Notes: generated by a model from the letters alone, not told the origin. A stretch of 44,126 nucleotides of DNA from Alphaproteobacteria bacterium (GCA_028692635.1 JAQUWX010000011.1:2493-46618), one strand, 5' to 3'; positions 17,587 through 25,177 are shown, counted from the stretch's first letter. Numbers and translations: made by a program.

Positions 17587-17886
17587 CAGAAAGTGCAGTG
17601 TTACTGACCCTGCACTTTCTGGCTCGGCTTGCTCGCGACCCGCCGCGCTGAAGCGCGGCGGAGCCCCGCGTCGCCGCCAGCCTTCAAATTGAAGCCACAG
17701 GCAAGCGTAGAGCGAGGGGGGCGGGGCGGCAGGAAGCTCTGCCCCAAAAACCAACAGGACGAATGCAGCGGCAAATGGGAAATCCGAGGGGGTCTTTGCC
17801 GACCCCCTGCCAACCTTGGGCTCTGGCGGATAGTCCGCGCCCACCCCCTGCAAGGTAAAAAAGGAGCGCGGCTCAGGCCGCCGCGC
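17587..17886. other. GC-rich hairpin cluster, candidate replication origin of the element
   Basis: The 511-bp gap between the cargo gene and rep (17450-17960) has no convincing gene but four strong inverted repeats. They are an 11-bp arm pair CAGAAAGTGCA/TGCACTTTCTG (17587-17597, 17611-17621), a 9-bp stem with TGAA loop (17640-17661), an 8-bp AGGGGGTC/GACCCCCT stem (17787-17808) and GCGCGGC/GCCGCGC (17866-17886). gpII-type initiators nick origins rich in such hairpins, so this is the best place for double- and single-strand origins. The first repeat may instead terminate rep transcription. Confidence 0.5.
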
Positions 17887-17960
17887 CCTCTATCTGTGCC
17901 GTTTTGCTCACCGTGCGAAAGGGAAGGCCGAGAGGCCAGCCCCCAACGTCCGGCAAGGTC

Positions 17961-19142
17961 TCAAAACGGTATGTCCTCAGTCTCACCCAACGCCCACGCG
18001 GGAATGGGAGCCGGAGAGATTTTATCAATCAAGATTTTTTGCAGATCAAGGCGCGGGGCCTCGGTCAATGGGTCGCCGGATATGTCACATCCGGTTATGT
18101 CCAAAATCTCCTTGCGATGGCGACTGAACGTTTGACGGTTCATATATTGCCGCACATCGACCCCGCGTTTCCACTCGCTGAACGTCCGGCGAAGGCTCAA
18201 GGACAAAGAGGGATTGTCCTCGACAGCGTCACAAACAATCCCGCCAATGTTCATTTGCTTCAGATAGCTTTTGAAGACTTCATTCGCGATTGTTTGTGAC
18301 CAGCTATGCGCCCATTGCAAGCCGTGCTTTCTGAGGGCCGCTGTCCTGAGCGTTAGTTCAACGCGAAGTTTGTTATCAGCCCAAGCGCAGAGCTCATCCC
18401 TGTGCGGAATGTCTTTCGGCAAAATGCCGCCCCATTCACGCGCCGCCTTTGGCTTGTCGAAGTCATCAATGTTTTTCGGAACTTCGTTCAGCTTCATTTC
18501 GTCCGCCTTGCAATACGCCTTAAGCATCCAAGGCGTTGCACGACTTCCCTTATTTGTCAGGCCAAAATAAAGCGTCCCGTCATACCAGCTTCCTGACCCG
18601 CGCCTGTGAATGGTTGCCCTTCCTCTGAGAGAGTTAAGAACAGCGCGAACCTCTGCGCGGGAGGCGAGTTCAACCATTGCAGTTAAGTCAATTCGGCTGA
18701 TCCTGTAGTTTCCTCTTGCCCATAGGTTGCGCTCTTCTTCTGTTGGCGTGACTTGATAAAACGGCCCCTGTCCAACGAAGTGATCGGCCCTTTCGAGGAT
18801 TTCAATTTCCTCGGAAGAGTATCCCTCCAACGTCGGAAAGCATCCCGCGCACAGAACGTCTAACGTTTGGTTCATGATGGAGAGAAGGTCTCCTGATCCA
18901 AACACGTTATGACCCTGAAGAAACTTTGTCGGATTTCCCGACAGCTCTAACCGCTTCCTTTTCTTGAAGTTAACATGAGTTCGAATAGCAAGGGTTGAAC
19001 CGTTTGCGCCTTTAACACTTAGCCTTCGGGCCGTTTCTTTGGTGAAATAATCTTCACGATCAAACTGGACAAACCAACCACCAGAAATCCTTTCTTTCCA
19101 TTCATAGGGCAGGTCAGCCGTGACCCAGTCACAGAATATCAT
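17961..19142 (-). CDS. Phage/plasmid replication protein, gpII/X family
   Basis: A 393-residue protein matching the filamentous-phage gene II/X replication initiators (Phage_CRI/Phage_X families, PF05144/PF05155). Recognised features are the N-terminal FCDWVTADLPYEW, GSTLAIRTHV and the hallmark LELSGNPTKFLQGHNVFGSGDL (about 67-88), then ISRIDLTAMVELAS and the C-terminal part with RVELTLRTAALRKHGLQWA. The family nicks the plus strand to start rolling-circle replication. Length is that of full-size family members, so the protein looks functional. A small AGGTG site precedes the ATG. It lies 9 bp behind the AlpA-like gene and probably shares its transcript. The nearest candidate origin is just downstream. 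Confidence 0.88.
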   Translation of the reverse strand: MIFCDWVTADLPYEWKERISGGWFVQFDREDYFTKETARRLSVKGANGSTLAIRTHVNFKKRKRLELSGNPTKFLQGHNVFGSGDLLSIMNQTLDVLCAGCFPTLEGYSSEEIEILERADHFVGQGPFYQVTPTEEERNLWARGNYRISRIDLTAMVELASRAEVRAVLNSLRGRATIHRRGSGSWYDGTLYFGLTNKGSRATPWMLKAYCKADEMKLNEVPKNIDDFDKPKAAREWGGILPKDIPHRDELCAWADNKLRVELTLRTAALRKHGLQWAHSWSQTIANEVFKSYLKQMNIGGIVCDAVEDNPSLSLSLRRTFSEWKRGVDVRQYMNRQTFSRHRKEILDITGCDISGDPLTEAPRLDLQKILIDKISPAPIPAWALGETEDIPF

Positions 19143-19151
19143 GATTGCACC

Positions 19152-19379
19152 TCACTTCCGCACTTGTGCAATCTGTTGATTGATCCACGCCTGAACTTGA
19201 CCTTCAGCCCATCCCACAGACCGTTTTCCGATCTTGATAGGGGCGGGGAAGGTTCCGTCTTTCACATGCAGATAAAAGACGGAACGGCTGAGCCCTGTGC
19301 GATAGAGAACATCGCGGATGCGAAGAATTCTTTCGTTCGGACGAAGGACGGTTTCATTTGTGCTGTTTTCGTTAGACAT
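19152..19379 (-). CDS. AlpA-family helix-turn-helix regulator/excisionase
   Basis: A 75-residue AlpA-type DNA-binding protein (MerR-like winged helix). It shows RILRIRDVLYRTGLSRSVFY (17-36), then DGTFPAPIKIGKRSVGW and the final helix EGQVQAWINQQIAQ. AlpA proteins activate excision or integrase genes of P4-like elements, and related small proteins act directly as excisionases. Here it would decide between integrated and replicating states. GGAG eight bases upstream supports the ATG at 19379. It heads the alpA-rep unit. Confidence 0.9.
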   Translation of the reverse strand: MSNENSTNETVLRPNERILRIRDVLYRTGLSRSVFYLHVKDGTFPAPIKIGKRSVGWAEGQVQAWINQQIAQVRK

Positions 19380-19720
19380 AGCTCATACTCCAAGCAAAGG
19401 ACGGCGCATGCCGTCGCTGGTTAAGTTTCAGCTTTCTTGTTTTTGGCTTGGATATAGGACGTTTAGAAAATCCCACACGAAAGCCGCGAAAAAGAAAGCC
19501 ATGGATTGCTTTTGATTTTCCCGAACATCGTCGGCACGACTGAGCGTGGCGGGAGCGTGTGAGCTTTGTCCCTGTCCAGACATTAGCAGGACTCTATGGA
19601 ATCTTAAAGGGAAATTGAGGATTTCTCGCTTTCTCTTTAACTCTGTCCAGAATTGTCCAGCTTTGTCCGATAACGTTCAGCTTGTCTTAGAAGTCGGTTT
19701 CTTTCCCTTTTTCTTGCGGC
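19380..19720. promoter_or_regulatory. Regulatory gap between alpA-like and integrase genes with repeated TGTCC motifs
   Basis: This 341-bp region has no gene and should contain the alpA-rep promoter. Five copies of a short motif occur on the plus strand: TTTGTCC (19565-19571), CTGTCCAGA (19572-19580), CTGTCCAGA (19643-19651), TTGTCCAG (19653-19660) and TTTGTCC (19662-19668). The two clusters about 70 bp apart could be arm-type integrase sites or operator repeats for the AlpA-like protein. I see no strong hairpin terminator after the integrase. Confidence 0.45.
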
Positions 19721-20941
19721 TTATTTTGTTCCGAAACGAAGTTGGACAACCTTTTCCTCTGTGCGAACGCTGTCCAAGAAATCGGCCCAATCCTGCATCA
19801 TGACCTTTCGTTCCATGAGATAGTCCGCCCGATTGTAAGCAGCGCGGACTTGGTTCTGATCCGTATGGGCAAGCTGTTTCTCTATCACGTCGGGATGATA
19901 CTTGCGTTGCTCATTCAAAATCGTGCTGGCGAGAGAGCGGAAGCCGTGCCCCGTCATGCGCCCACTATATCCCATGCGTCGCAGCGCGGTCAGGATTGCG
20001 CCGTTGCTCATGTGTTTGTCGAAGTTGGCGTGTTTATAGAAAACAAACTCACGCTCTGCCGTCAGTCGTTTCAGATCATCCAAAACGGCAATCGTTTGAC
20101 GCGCAAGCGGGACGACATGGGGCCGCTTCATCTTCATGCGGTCGGCGGGGATGCGCCATTCATTGCGATCCCAATCAAACTCGTCCCACCGTGCGCCCAT
20201 CAATTCATTTGTTCGCACGAATGTCAGGGACATCAGCTTGATGGCAAGCTGAACCATGTTGTCGCCGTCATAGGCATCAATCGCCGTTAAAAGGTCTTTC
20301 AACTCCGAGGGAGGGATGCAGGAGTAGTTTTTCGTTTGAACGAACGAAAGAACGTCCCGCAAATCGGCGGCGGGGTTGTGGACGATATGCCCACGCCGGA
20401 CAGCATAGCGAAACACTTGCTGGACGATATGTTTGACGCGGTGCGCTGTTTCAACGACCCCGCGTTGCTCGACGGTTTCAAGACAGGTCACAATCTCAAG
20501 CGTTGTTATTTCTTGAATGGGACGTGCGCCCATCGTGGGGAAGGCATAAAGCTCAAGCCGTCGCAAGGAGCGTATCTTATGCACCTCGGTCGCCTTGCGA
20601 ACATCCAGCCAGCGACGCGCCACGCTTTCAAAACTGTTTTCTGTGGCGGCAGCTATGGCAGCGGCTTGCTTGGTTGCCGCCGCGTGGCGTTCCTCTATGG
20701 GGTCAAGGTTTTGGAGGACGAGCTTTCGGGCTTCATCCCGTTTCTGGCGTGCCTCAGCTAAGGACAGGAGGGGATAGGGGCCAAGGCCCATGATCCGCCT
20801 TTTGCCGTTTGAGGTATAGCGGAACCGCCAGAGCTTAGAGCCAATGGGCTTGATAAGGATATGAAGCCCGTCCTCATCATAAATCGAATATTCTTTGTCT
20901 TTGGGCTGAGCGTTTCTGAGTTTTGCATCTGATAGTTTCAT
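19721..20941 (-). CDS. int: Tyrosine site-specific integrase (P4-like, DUF4102 N-terminus)
   Basis: A 406-residue integrase. The N-terminal DUF4102 arm-binding domain shows YSIYDEDGLHILIKPIGSKLWRF then RRIMGLGPYPLLSLAEAR. The core-binding domain spans about 100-200. The C-terminal catalytic domain keeps R243 (TFVRTNEL), H332xxR335 (GHGFRS), H359 (QLAHTDQ) and nucleophile Y369 (AAYNRADY). It should recombine the element at the tRNA-Cys 3' end. It lies 148 bp from that site with its 5' end toward it. The ATG at 20941 follows GGAAAGG; the upstream start at 20965 is less likely. All catalytic residues are present, so it looks active. Confidence 0.93.
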   Translation of the reverse strand: MKLSDAKLRNAQPKDKEYSIYDEDGLHILIKPIGSKLWRFRYTSNGKRRIMGLGPYPLLSLAEARQKRDEARKLVLQNLDPIEERHAAATKQAAAIAAATENSFESVARRWLDVRKATEVHKIRSLRRLELYAFPTMGARPIQEITTLEIVTCLETVEQRGVVETAHRVKHIVQQVFRYAVRRGHIVHNPAADLRDVLSFVQTKNYSCIPPSELKDLLTAIDAYDGDNMVQLAIKLMSLTFVRTNELMGARWDEFDWDRNEWRIPADRMKMKRPHVVPLARQTIAVLDDLKRLTAEREFVFYKHANFDKHMSNGAILTALRRMGYSGRMTGHGFRSLASTILNEQRKYHPDVIEKQLAHTDQNQVRAAYNRADYLMERKVMMQDWADFLDSVRTEEKVVQLRFGTK

Positions 20942-21088
20942 TGTCCGACCTTTCCGAGTGACCAAATGGGTGGCCGTTCAAGGCGCCATTTAGTGAAACG
21001 ATGTCGGATTGTAATGAACCTGCTGAAGGTAGAAAACCCAGCTTTTGAGCCATTTTTAGAACATCACGGGATGTCTCAAAATAACCTA

Positions 21089-21103
21089 ATGGAGGCACGG
21101 GCC
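21089..21103 (-). repeat. Right attachment site inside tRNA-Cys
   Basis: This 15-bp ATGGAGGCACGGGCC is the 3' end of the intact tRNA-Cys and repeats exactly at 16842-16856. The element carries a copy that keeps the tRNA gene whole. Confidence 0.88.
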
Positions 21104-21163
21104 GGAATCGAACCGGCATAGACGGATTTGCAGTCCGCTACATAGCCATTCTGCCACCGCGCC
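21090..21163 (-). tRNA. tRNA-Cys (anticodon GCA)
   Basis: A complete 74-nt cloverleaf on the minus strand. The acceptor stem GGCGCGG pairs with CCGTGCC, the anticodon loop is ACTGCAAAT (GCA), the discriminator is U, and CCA is encoded (21090-21092). It is the integration target of the neighbouring element and remains intact. Confidence 0.97.
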
Positions 21164-21179
21164 TCATAAAGAGCGTAAC

Positions 21180-21208
21180 TTGTAGAATTTTTATGCGCCT
21201 CTGGTCAA
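21180..21208 (-). promoter_or_regulatory. tRNA-Cys promoter
   Basis: On the minus strand, TTGACC (21208-21203) and CTACAA (21185-21180) are 17 bases apart, placing transcription start about 10 bases before the tRNA 5' end. Confidence 0.55.
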
Positions 21209-21248
21209 GAAGGGTTATATTGCTGCTAATAACTCTAACAAAGTTAAT

Positions 21249-21932
21249 ATGCTTATGCCCATGCTGCCCCTCAATTATGAGACCGCCAGAGTTAATATGG
21301 TAAAGTCTCAACTTCGGCCCAATAGGGTGACGGATGCTCGTATCCTGTCTGCTATGGGGGACATTCCTCGTGAGATGTTCTTGCCTCGCGATCTCTCCGG
21401 CGTCGCTTATGTCGATGGGGATTTGCTTGTCGCAGATGATCGTTATCTAATGGCTCCTATGGTTATGGCTAGATTGATGCAGGAAGCCGGAATTTCAGAG
21501 ACTGACCGCGTTTTAGATATATCTCCGGCTAGTGGATACTCTACGGCTGTGCTCGCAGCTTTGGCTCTTCAGGTTGTGGCTGTAGAGGCTGACAAAAATC
21601 TTATGAATGACGCTTTGAAAAATCTCCAAAATCTGGGCGTAGAAAATGCTGCGGTTCACTCAGGCGATCCTGTTTCGGGGTGGCCGGCAGAGGCTCCTTA
21701 CGATGTTATCTTTCTAAATGGATCGGTCCAGGCGCTCCCAAACTCCCTGTTCGAGCAGCTGGCCGAGGGTGGGCGTATGGTCTCCGTATTCGGCCCAGAC
21801 CCTGGTTCCCAGGCACCAGGGGAGGCCAGGCTCTATAAGAAAATATATGGGAGCGTTCACTTCAGATCACTTTTCAACGCAAACATAGGCTTACTGCCGG
21901 ATTTTGCTTCCGCCCTACGATTCTCTTTTTAA
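21249..21932 (+). CDS. Protein-L-isoaspartate O-methyltransferase-like protein
   Basis: A 227-residue Rossmann methyltransferase of the PIMT family. It begins with the conserved ARVNMVKSQLRPNRVTDARI, followed by REMFLP, the SAM-binding motif I RVLDISPASGYSTAVLA (87-103) and motif II VVAVEAD. The usual GxGxG is altered to SPASG and the active-site region is weak (YLMAP instead of the normal IS.P), so true isoaspartate repair is uncertain; the alphaproteobacterial paralog preceding tolC has similar changes. Three in-frame ATGs lie at the start (21249, 21255, 21261) without a clear ribosome-binding site. Here it precedes popZ directly, and no tolC lies between. Confidence 0.8.
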   Translation: MLMPMLPLNYETARVNMVKSQLRPNRVTDARILSAMGDIPREMFLPRDLSGVAYVDGDLLVADDRYLMAPMVMARLMQEAGISETDRVLDISPASGYSTAVLAALALQVVAVEADKNLMNDALKNLQNLGVENAAVHSGDPVSGWPAEAPYDVIFLNGSVQALPNSLFEQLAEGGRMVSVFGPDPGSQAPGEARLYKKIYGSVHFRSLFNANIGLLPDFASALRFSF

Positions 21933-22050
21933 AGAAAAGACTTTATCGGTATATAATTTTTGTGCTTTATGCTACCAAGAGAGCTTGCAAAGCATACACG
22001 AGAGGGTAAACTTGCCATCTCGTTTTCCCCCACCTCTGCGATTCGAAAAA

Positions 22051-22644
22051 ATGGCCGAAGGACAAGAAGTTAGCGCTACTCCCGAACCTTCTATGGAAGA
22101 AATACTCGCTTCCATACGCAGGATAATTGCGGATGAAGACATCCCCAAGCCCGAAGTCGTGCCCGCAGCAAATGGCGAAGACGTAATAGAATTGACTCAA
22201 TTGGTCGAGGAAGACGGATCGGTTGTTGATATTACTGCACCGGAAACTACTCCTGTGGTGGAACCAACTCCTCCTCCACCGCCTCCGCCAGAACCAGTAT
22301 CGCAGCCAGTTCCCAACGAGCCCAAGCCGCCGGTCAAGGAGATACCTATGCCGTCATCTCTGGAGGAGGCCCAGCCACCGGCTTCCGCAGACAGTATTTT
22401 GTCAGATCAAGTCACAAAAAATGTAAATACTTCGTTGGCGGCTTTAGCTAATGTGGTTCAGGCAGAACGGTTGGCCTCGACGACGATGACGCCTATCGGA
22501 AGCGGGACAAAAACTTTGGAAAATATGGTTATGGAGCTGATGAAGCCTATGCTTAAAGAATGGCTGGATCAGAATTTGCCGGAGATAGTTGACAGATTAG
22601 TGCAGAAAGAAATCGAGCGCATATCCAAACACTCTGACGATTGA
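22051..22644 (+). CDS. popZ: Cell-pole organizing protein PopZ (DUF2497)
   Basis: A 197-residue PopZ homolog. The N-terminal partner-binding helix PSMEEILASIRRIIADED (about 14-31), an acidic and then proline-rich linker containing a run of prolines after ETTPVVEPT, and the C-terminal oligomerisation helices TLENMVMELMKPMLKEWLDQ and PEIVDRLVQKEIERIS are all present. PopZ forms polar condensates that anchor the ParB/parS centromere and polarity factors. The ATG at 22051 is chosen because the family starts just before the EEIL helix; upstream codons to 21904 overlap the previous gene. No Shine-Dalgarno site. Confidence 0.92.
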   Translation: MAEGQEVSATPEPSMEEILASIRRIIADEDIPKPEVVPAANGEDVIELTQLVEEDGSVVDITAPETTPVVEPTPPPPPPPEPVSQPVPNEPKPPVKEIPMPSSLEEAQPPASADSILSDQVTKNVNTSLAALANVVQAERLASTTMTPIGSGTKTLENMVMELMKPMLKEWLDQNLPEIVDRLVQKEIERISKHSDD

Positions 22645-22653
22645 GATATAAAC

Positions 22654-23169
22654 ATGAGATTTATTGCACTCGTCGCTCTTACAGCGATGTTTGCGGCAAT
22701 GCCTTTACAGGCTTTCGCCGCCAGTAACAGCTGCTATTCCGCAAGCGAAGCGGAGGCCGAGCATCTTCTGCGGCTGCATTCCGAGCTTATGGTTATAACG
22801 GTTACCTGCAAGCAAAGCTCTATTGGGCAGGACCTGGTCGCGGCATATACCGGATTTACACGCGACAATCTGGACGCTCTTCGCAAGGCAGAGCACACCA
22901 TGATCGAGTATTACAAAAACAATTATAAGGGAAACGGCATTTCCCATCTTGATAAGCTTCGCACTCGGCTGGGAAATGAATTCGGCCAGCATATCGCCAA
23001 CTCGTCCGCGCCGGAGTTCTGCGCTCAACGGCGAGATAGAGTTATGACTTTTGCCAGTTATAAGCCAAATCAGATTTCAGAAGAGGTTCAGCGCCTTATG
23101 GCTTCAGAAACCTCGTATGTTCCTGTCTGCACCAGCAAGACCAGAGTTGCCAAGGCTACAAAATTCTAA
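22654..23169 (+). CDS. Secreted protein of unknown function, 171 aa
   Basis: A signal peptide (MRFIALVALTAMFAAMPLQA then FAA) precedes a helical mature domain of about 148 residues with four cysteines (SCYSAS, TCKQSS, FCAQRR, VCTSK) that could form two disulfides in the periplasm. No family is recognised. It lies 9 bp after popZ and may be cotranscribed. Its stop overlaps the convergent EAL-like gene by 4 bp. Confidence 0.65.
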   Translation: MRFIALVALTAMFAAMPLQAFAASNSCYSASEAEAEHLLRLHSELMVITVTCKQSSIGQDLVAAYTGFTRDNLDALRKAEHTMIEYYKNNYKGNGISHLDKLRTRLGNEFGQHIANSSAPEFCAQRRDRVMTFASYKPNQISEEVQRLMASETSYVPVCTSKTRVAKATKF

Positions 23170-24413
23170 ACTGACGGCATTCCCGAAGCGGTGAGGTTGG
23201 AATTGCGATAGGTAGTCAGCACGCGCTCAACATGGCGACCTTGGAACATTACGATCCCAAGCTGTTGGCCAATATCGACGGCATGCGCGTTCTCACAACG
23301 GCAGAGAATAGTGCGAGCTTGCCCGGCTTCCATCACTACGTTGCGTATCATTGGCATCATTTCAGGCAACATATTATCGATGCTGTCCGGCGTCCAATAG
23401 ACCTTCATCAAGTCAAAACCGAGGTGCGATCTGTCGTAATATGCCAGCGTATGGTGAGTTAAACCATCAAGACATATGCGAAAGCCGTGATCGCGCAGGT
23501 AATCTCGCGCAAATAGAAATGCTCCCATGTCCGAGAACACATCGATTTTGTTCATCTCGATTACCAGGCGTCCTCGCAATTGAGGAGAGATTATTTCCTC
23601 AAAGCGCATAAATTCCGGCGATAAAATAGTGGCCACGTTGAGATTTAGGCTGAATGGGCGATCGCCTCGCACTCCGTCTCGGATCAGCATCATGATTACA
23701 CGCTTATCGAGCGTCTGGGTCAGATACTGAAACAGCCAGCGGTTTGCCAGCAGGTCGACTCCGGGCGTAGTGATGTTTTGAAGATCTTCTATGGAAACAT
23801 ACAGCTCTTCGAACAAGGGCTGCGGCGGCTTGCCCTCGAATAGAGTGCACACGGTTTGACGGCGCACCACGTTTGAGACATCGGCTTTTTCCAAAGCCAG
23901 TTCCAGTTTTGCCAGCAATTCGGGGCGGATAGGGGTCAGAAGGTTTTCGTTTTCAACGACAATATCCGCATCGGGATCGTAACGATGTTCTTCCGCCTGC
24001 TTGAGGTATTTCTCTGCGGTGTCGTGCAACAAGTCATAATCGGTTTCAATTTTATACCAGTCGCAAAATTTAGTCGTGCCGCTGTTATCGTTGAATTGTA
24101 TCAACGGATCGCCGCTGAATAAAACGCGCAGGCGATTCACAATCGGATCCAAAGCGGCAAACGAAGCGTTTCGGGCAATGAAGATTATGTCTGAGTTCTT
24201 CATTACGAACAGATGCCCGTCAAAAATCTTTATCCCAGACACAAATGTTTCTTTGGCGATGCGGATATAATTTTCGCGCCTGTAGGGGGTCGCTAACTGC
24301 GACAGATTTATTTTTACGCCCACTCGTCCAGCGCGAAACCGGTCTATTCGCTCAACATAATCGACAAGCGCTAGTTCCTGGGTTGGTACGCGGGGATTGT
24401 TTCGCTCTATCAT
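23166..24413 (-). CDS. Degenerate EAL-domain protein, probably catalytically inactive
   Basis: A 415-residue protein. The C-terminal part (about 195-410) keeps the EAL barrel layout: VDLLANRWLFQYL, SLNLNVATILS (255-265), GRLVIEMNKIDVFSD and ICLDGLTHHTL (313-323) in the place of the DDFGTG segment, followed by LGFDLMKVYW (331-340). The EAL signature itself is replaced (FEELYVSI), and the Asp pair and other metal ligands are missing, so c-di-GMP hydrolysis is unlikely. Residues 30-140 form a separate N-terminal domain (VKINLSQLATPYRREN, then GHLFVMKNSDIIFIA). It may be a c-di-GMP receptor or protein scaffold. No membrane segment. Confidence 0.75.
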   Translation of the reverse strand: MIERNNPRVPTQELALVDYVERIDRFRAGRVGVKINLSQLATPYRRENYIRIAKETFVSGIKIFDGHLFVMKNSDIIFIARNASFAALDPIVNRLRVLFSGDPLIQFNDNSGTTKFCDWYKIETDYDLLHDTAEKYLKQAEEHRYDPDADIVVENENLLTPIRPELLAKLELALEKADVSNVVRRQTVCTLFEGKPPQPLFEELYVSIEDLQNITTPGVDLLANRWLFQYLTQTLDKRVIMMLIRDGVRGDRPFSLNLNVATILSPEFMRFEEIISPQLRGRLVIEMNKIDVFSDMGAFLFARDYLRDHGFRICLDGLTHHTLAYYDRSHLGFDLMKVYWTPDSIDNMLPEMMPMIRNVVMEAGQARTILCRCENAHAVDIGQQLGIVMFQGRHVERVLTTYRNSNLTASGMPSV

Positions 24414-24490
24414 GCGAGGAGGACCTTGAGGGGAAAAGCTTTTCTCATACTACCGTTATCACCTTCCTATGGGCAAGGTAGTATATGTAA

Positions 24491-24529
24491 TAAAAATCCC
24501 GGCCCTGCCAATTTATGGCAGAGCCGGGA
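24491..24529 (-). terminator. Rho-independent terminator after the 24558 DUF465 gene
   Basis: TCCCGGC and CTGCCA arms (24497-24510) pair with TGGCAG and GCCGGGA (24516-24529) around a 5-base loop with one mismatch. On the minus strand the stem is followed by TTTTTA. It lies 29 bp past the end of the 24558-24743 gene. Confidence 0.85.
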
Positions 24530-24557
24530 CATTATTCGATCTTTATGTCGCTCCCTT

Positions 24558-24743
24558 TCAGGCTGCTTTTTCCTCCAGTTCGCTGCAAAGGCGCGTAATC
24601 TCGTCTTTAATGTGCAACTTGTCGCGCTTCAATTGCTGTAACAGCGTTTCGTCAGGAGCTATTCTGGATTCTTCTTCATCTATTCGGTCTTCTATTTCCG
24701 TGTGCCGTTTTCTCAGAGACTCAAGGCGTTGGATCAAGGCCAT
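24558..24743 (-). CDS. DUF465 (YdcH-like) small protein
   Basis: A 61-residue helical-hairpin protein of the DUF465 family. ALIQRLESLRKRHTEIEDRI forms the first helix and LLQQLKRDKLHIKDEITRL the second. The function is unknown. The start at 24743 is chosen from the strong GGGAGGT just upstream; an ATG at 24800 would put that site inside the gene. It is divergent from a second DUF465 gene at 24975, a common paired arrangement in alphaproteobacteria. It ends at a clear terminator. Confidence 0.88.
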   Translation of the reverse strand: MALIQRLESLRKRHTEIEDRIDEEESRIAPDETLLQQLKRDKLHIKDEITRLCSELEEKAA

Positions 24744-24856
24744 TATGTACCTCCCGTGGGTTGTTTCTCCACCTACCGAACCTCCCTGATTATACCTCAA
24801 AACATGAGAAATTTTATAACTAAAACATACAAAATCTGCATATTTTGACTGGACTT

Positions 24857-24885
24857 TTGCGTATCGACGCTTCCTCGGTTAAAAT
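24857..24885 (+). promoter_or_regulatory. Candidate promoter of the 24975 DUF465 gene
   Basis: TTGCGT (24857-24862) and TAAAAT (24880-24885) are 17 bases apart on the plus strand. Predicted transcription start is about 24892, directly before the hairpin at 24896-24920. Confidence 0.4.
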
Positions 24886-24895
24886 ACCGCTAACC

Positions 24896-24920
24896 AAAGC
24901 ATGGCGGGAAATGCTTTTTT
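24896..24920 (+). terminator. Attenuator-like hairpin in the leader of the 24975 gene
   Basis: AAAGCAT (24896-24902) pairs with ATGCTTT (24911-24917), followed by three more T (six in a row). It is a weak intrinsic-terminator shape about 55 bp before the start codon and just after the candidate promoter. It could limit or regulate expression. Confidence 0.4.
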
Positions 24921-24974
24921 CTGCTATCAGAGCGGGTCTTTCATGCAGCGCACAACGAGCCGTTAAGAAAAATT

Positions 24975-25175
24975 ATGAGCGATCAGGAAAAATTACGGGA
25001 ATACTTGGCTACGCTTAAAGCAGAACATCGCGATCTCGACGATGCGATTCTGGCTCTTTCTCAGATGTCCGTCCCGGATATGCTGCAAATCCAACGCCTG
25101 AAAAAACGCAAGCTTCAGCTTAAAGACGAAATCCTGCGGGCGGAAAGTAAGCTTCTTCCTGACATCATCGCCTGA
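24975..25175 (+). CDS. DUF465 (YdcH-like) small protein, second paralog
   Basis: A 66-residue DUF465 protein with the pattern LREYLATLKAEHRDLDDAI, then IQRLKKRKLQLKDEILRAES. It resembles the neighbour at 24558-24743 in layout but is diverged in sequence. The function is unknown. It starts 8 bases after a weak AAGAAA. Its stop lies 2 bp from the convergent gene at 25178. Confidence 0.88.
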   Translation: MSDQEKLREYLATLKAEHRDLDDAILALSQMSVPDMLQIQRLKKRKLQLKDEILRAESKLLPDIIA

Positions 25176-25177
25176 CT

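Larger units (their letters stand above)
16842..21103. mobile_element. Integrative mini-element in tRNA-Cys with gpII/X-type replication protein
   Basis: A 4.25-kb insertion bounded by 15-bp direct repeats, one of them inside an intact tRNA-Cys gene. Contents, all on the minus strand: a tyrosine integrase next to the tRNA, an AlpA-like regulator, a filamentous-phage gpII/X-type replication initiator, a hairpin-rich noncoding region and a cargo gene of unknown function. Coat, pI/Zot assembly and conjugation genes are absent. It could be an inovirus-derived satellite or a rolling-circle integrative element that needs a helper for transfer. It appears intact, with no broken core gene. Confidence 0.85.

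Noticed and set aside
17584-17853. 89-codon minus-strand frame after rep with a hydrophobic stretch
   Set aside because: It crosses two strong inverted repeats, lacks a ribosome-binding site and starts with a non-ATG codon; it was treated as origin-like DNA.
17629-18135. 168-codon plus-strand frame in the GC-rich part of the mobile element
   Set aside because: It overlaps the 3' end of rep on the opposite strand, is Arg/Pro-rich as expected from GC-rich noncoding DNA, and runs through the hairpins.
19742-20761. Plus-strand frames opposite the integrase (19742-20290, 20336-20761)
   Set aside because: They are antisense to a well-supported integrase with all catalytic residues and match no family.
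16842-21103. Complete inovirus prophage
   Set aside because: No coat, minor coat, pI/Zot or secretin genes are present; only replication, regulation, integration and one cargo gene.
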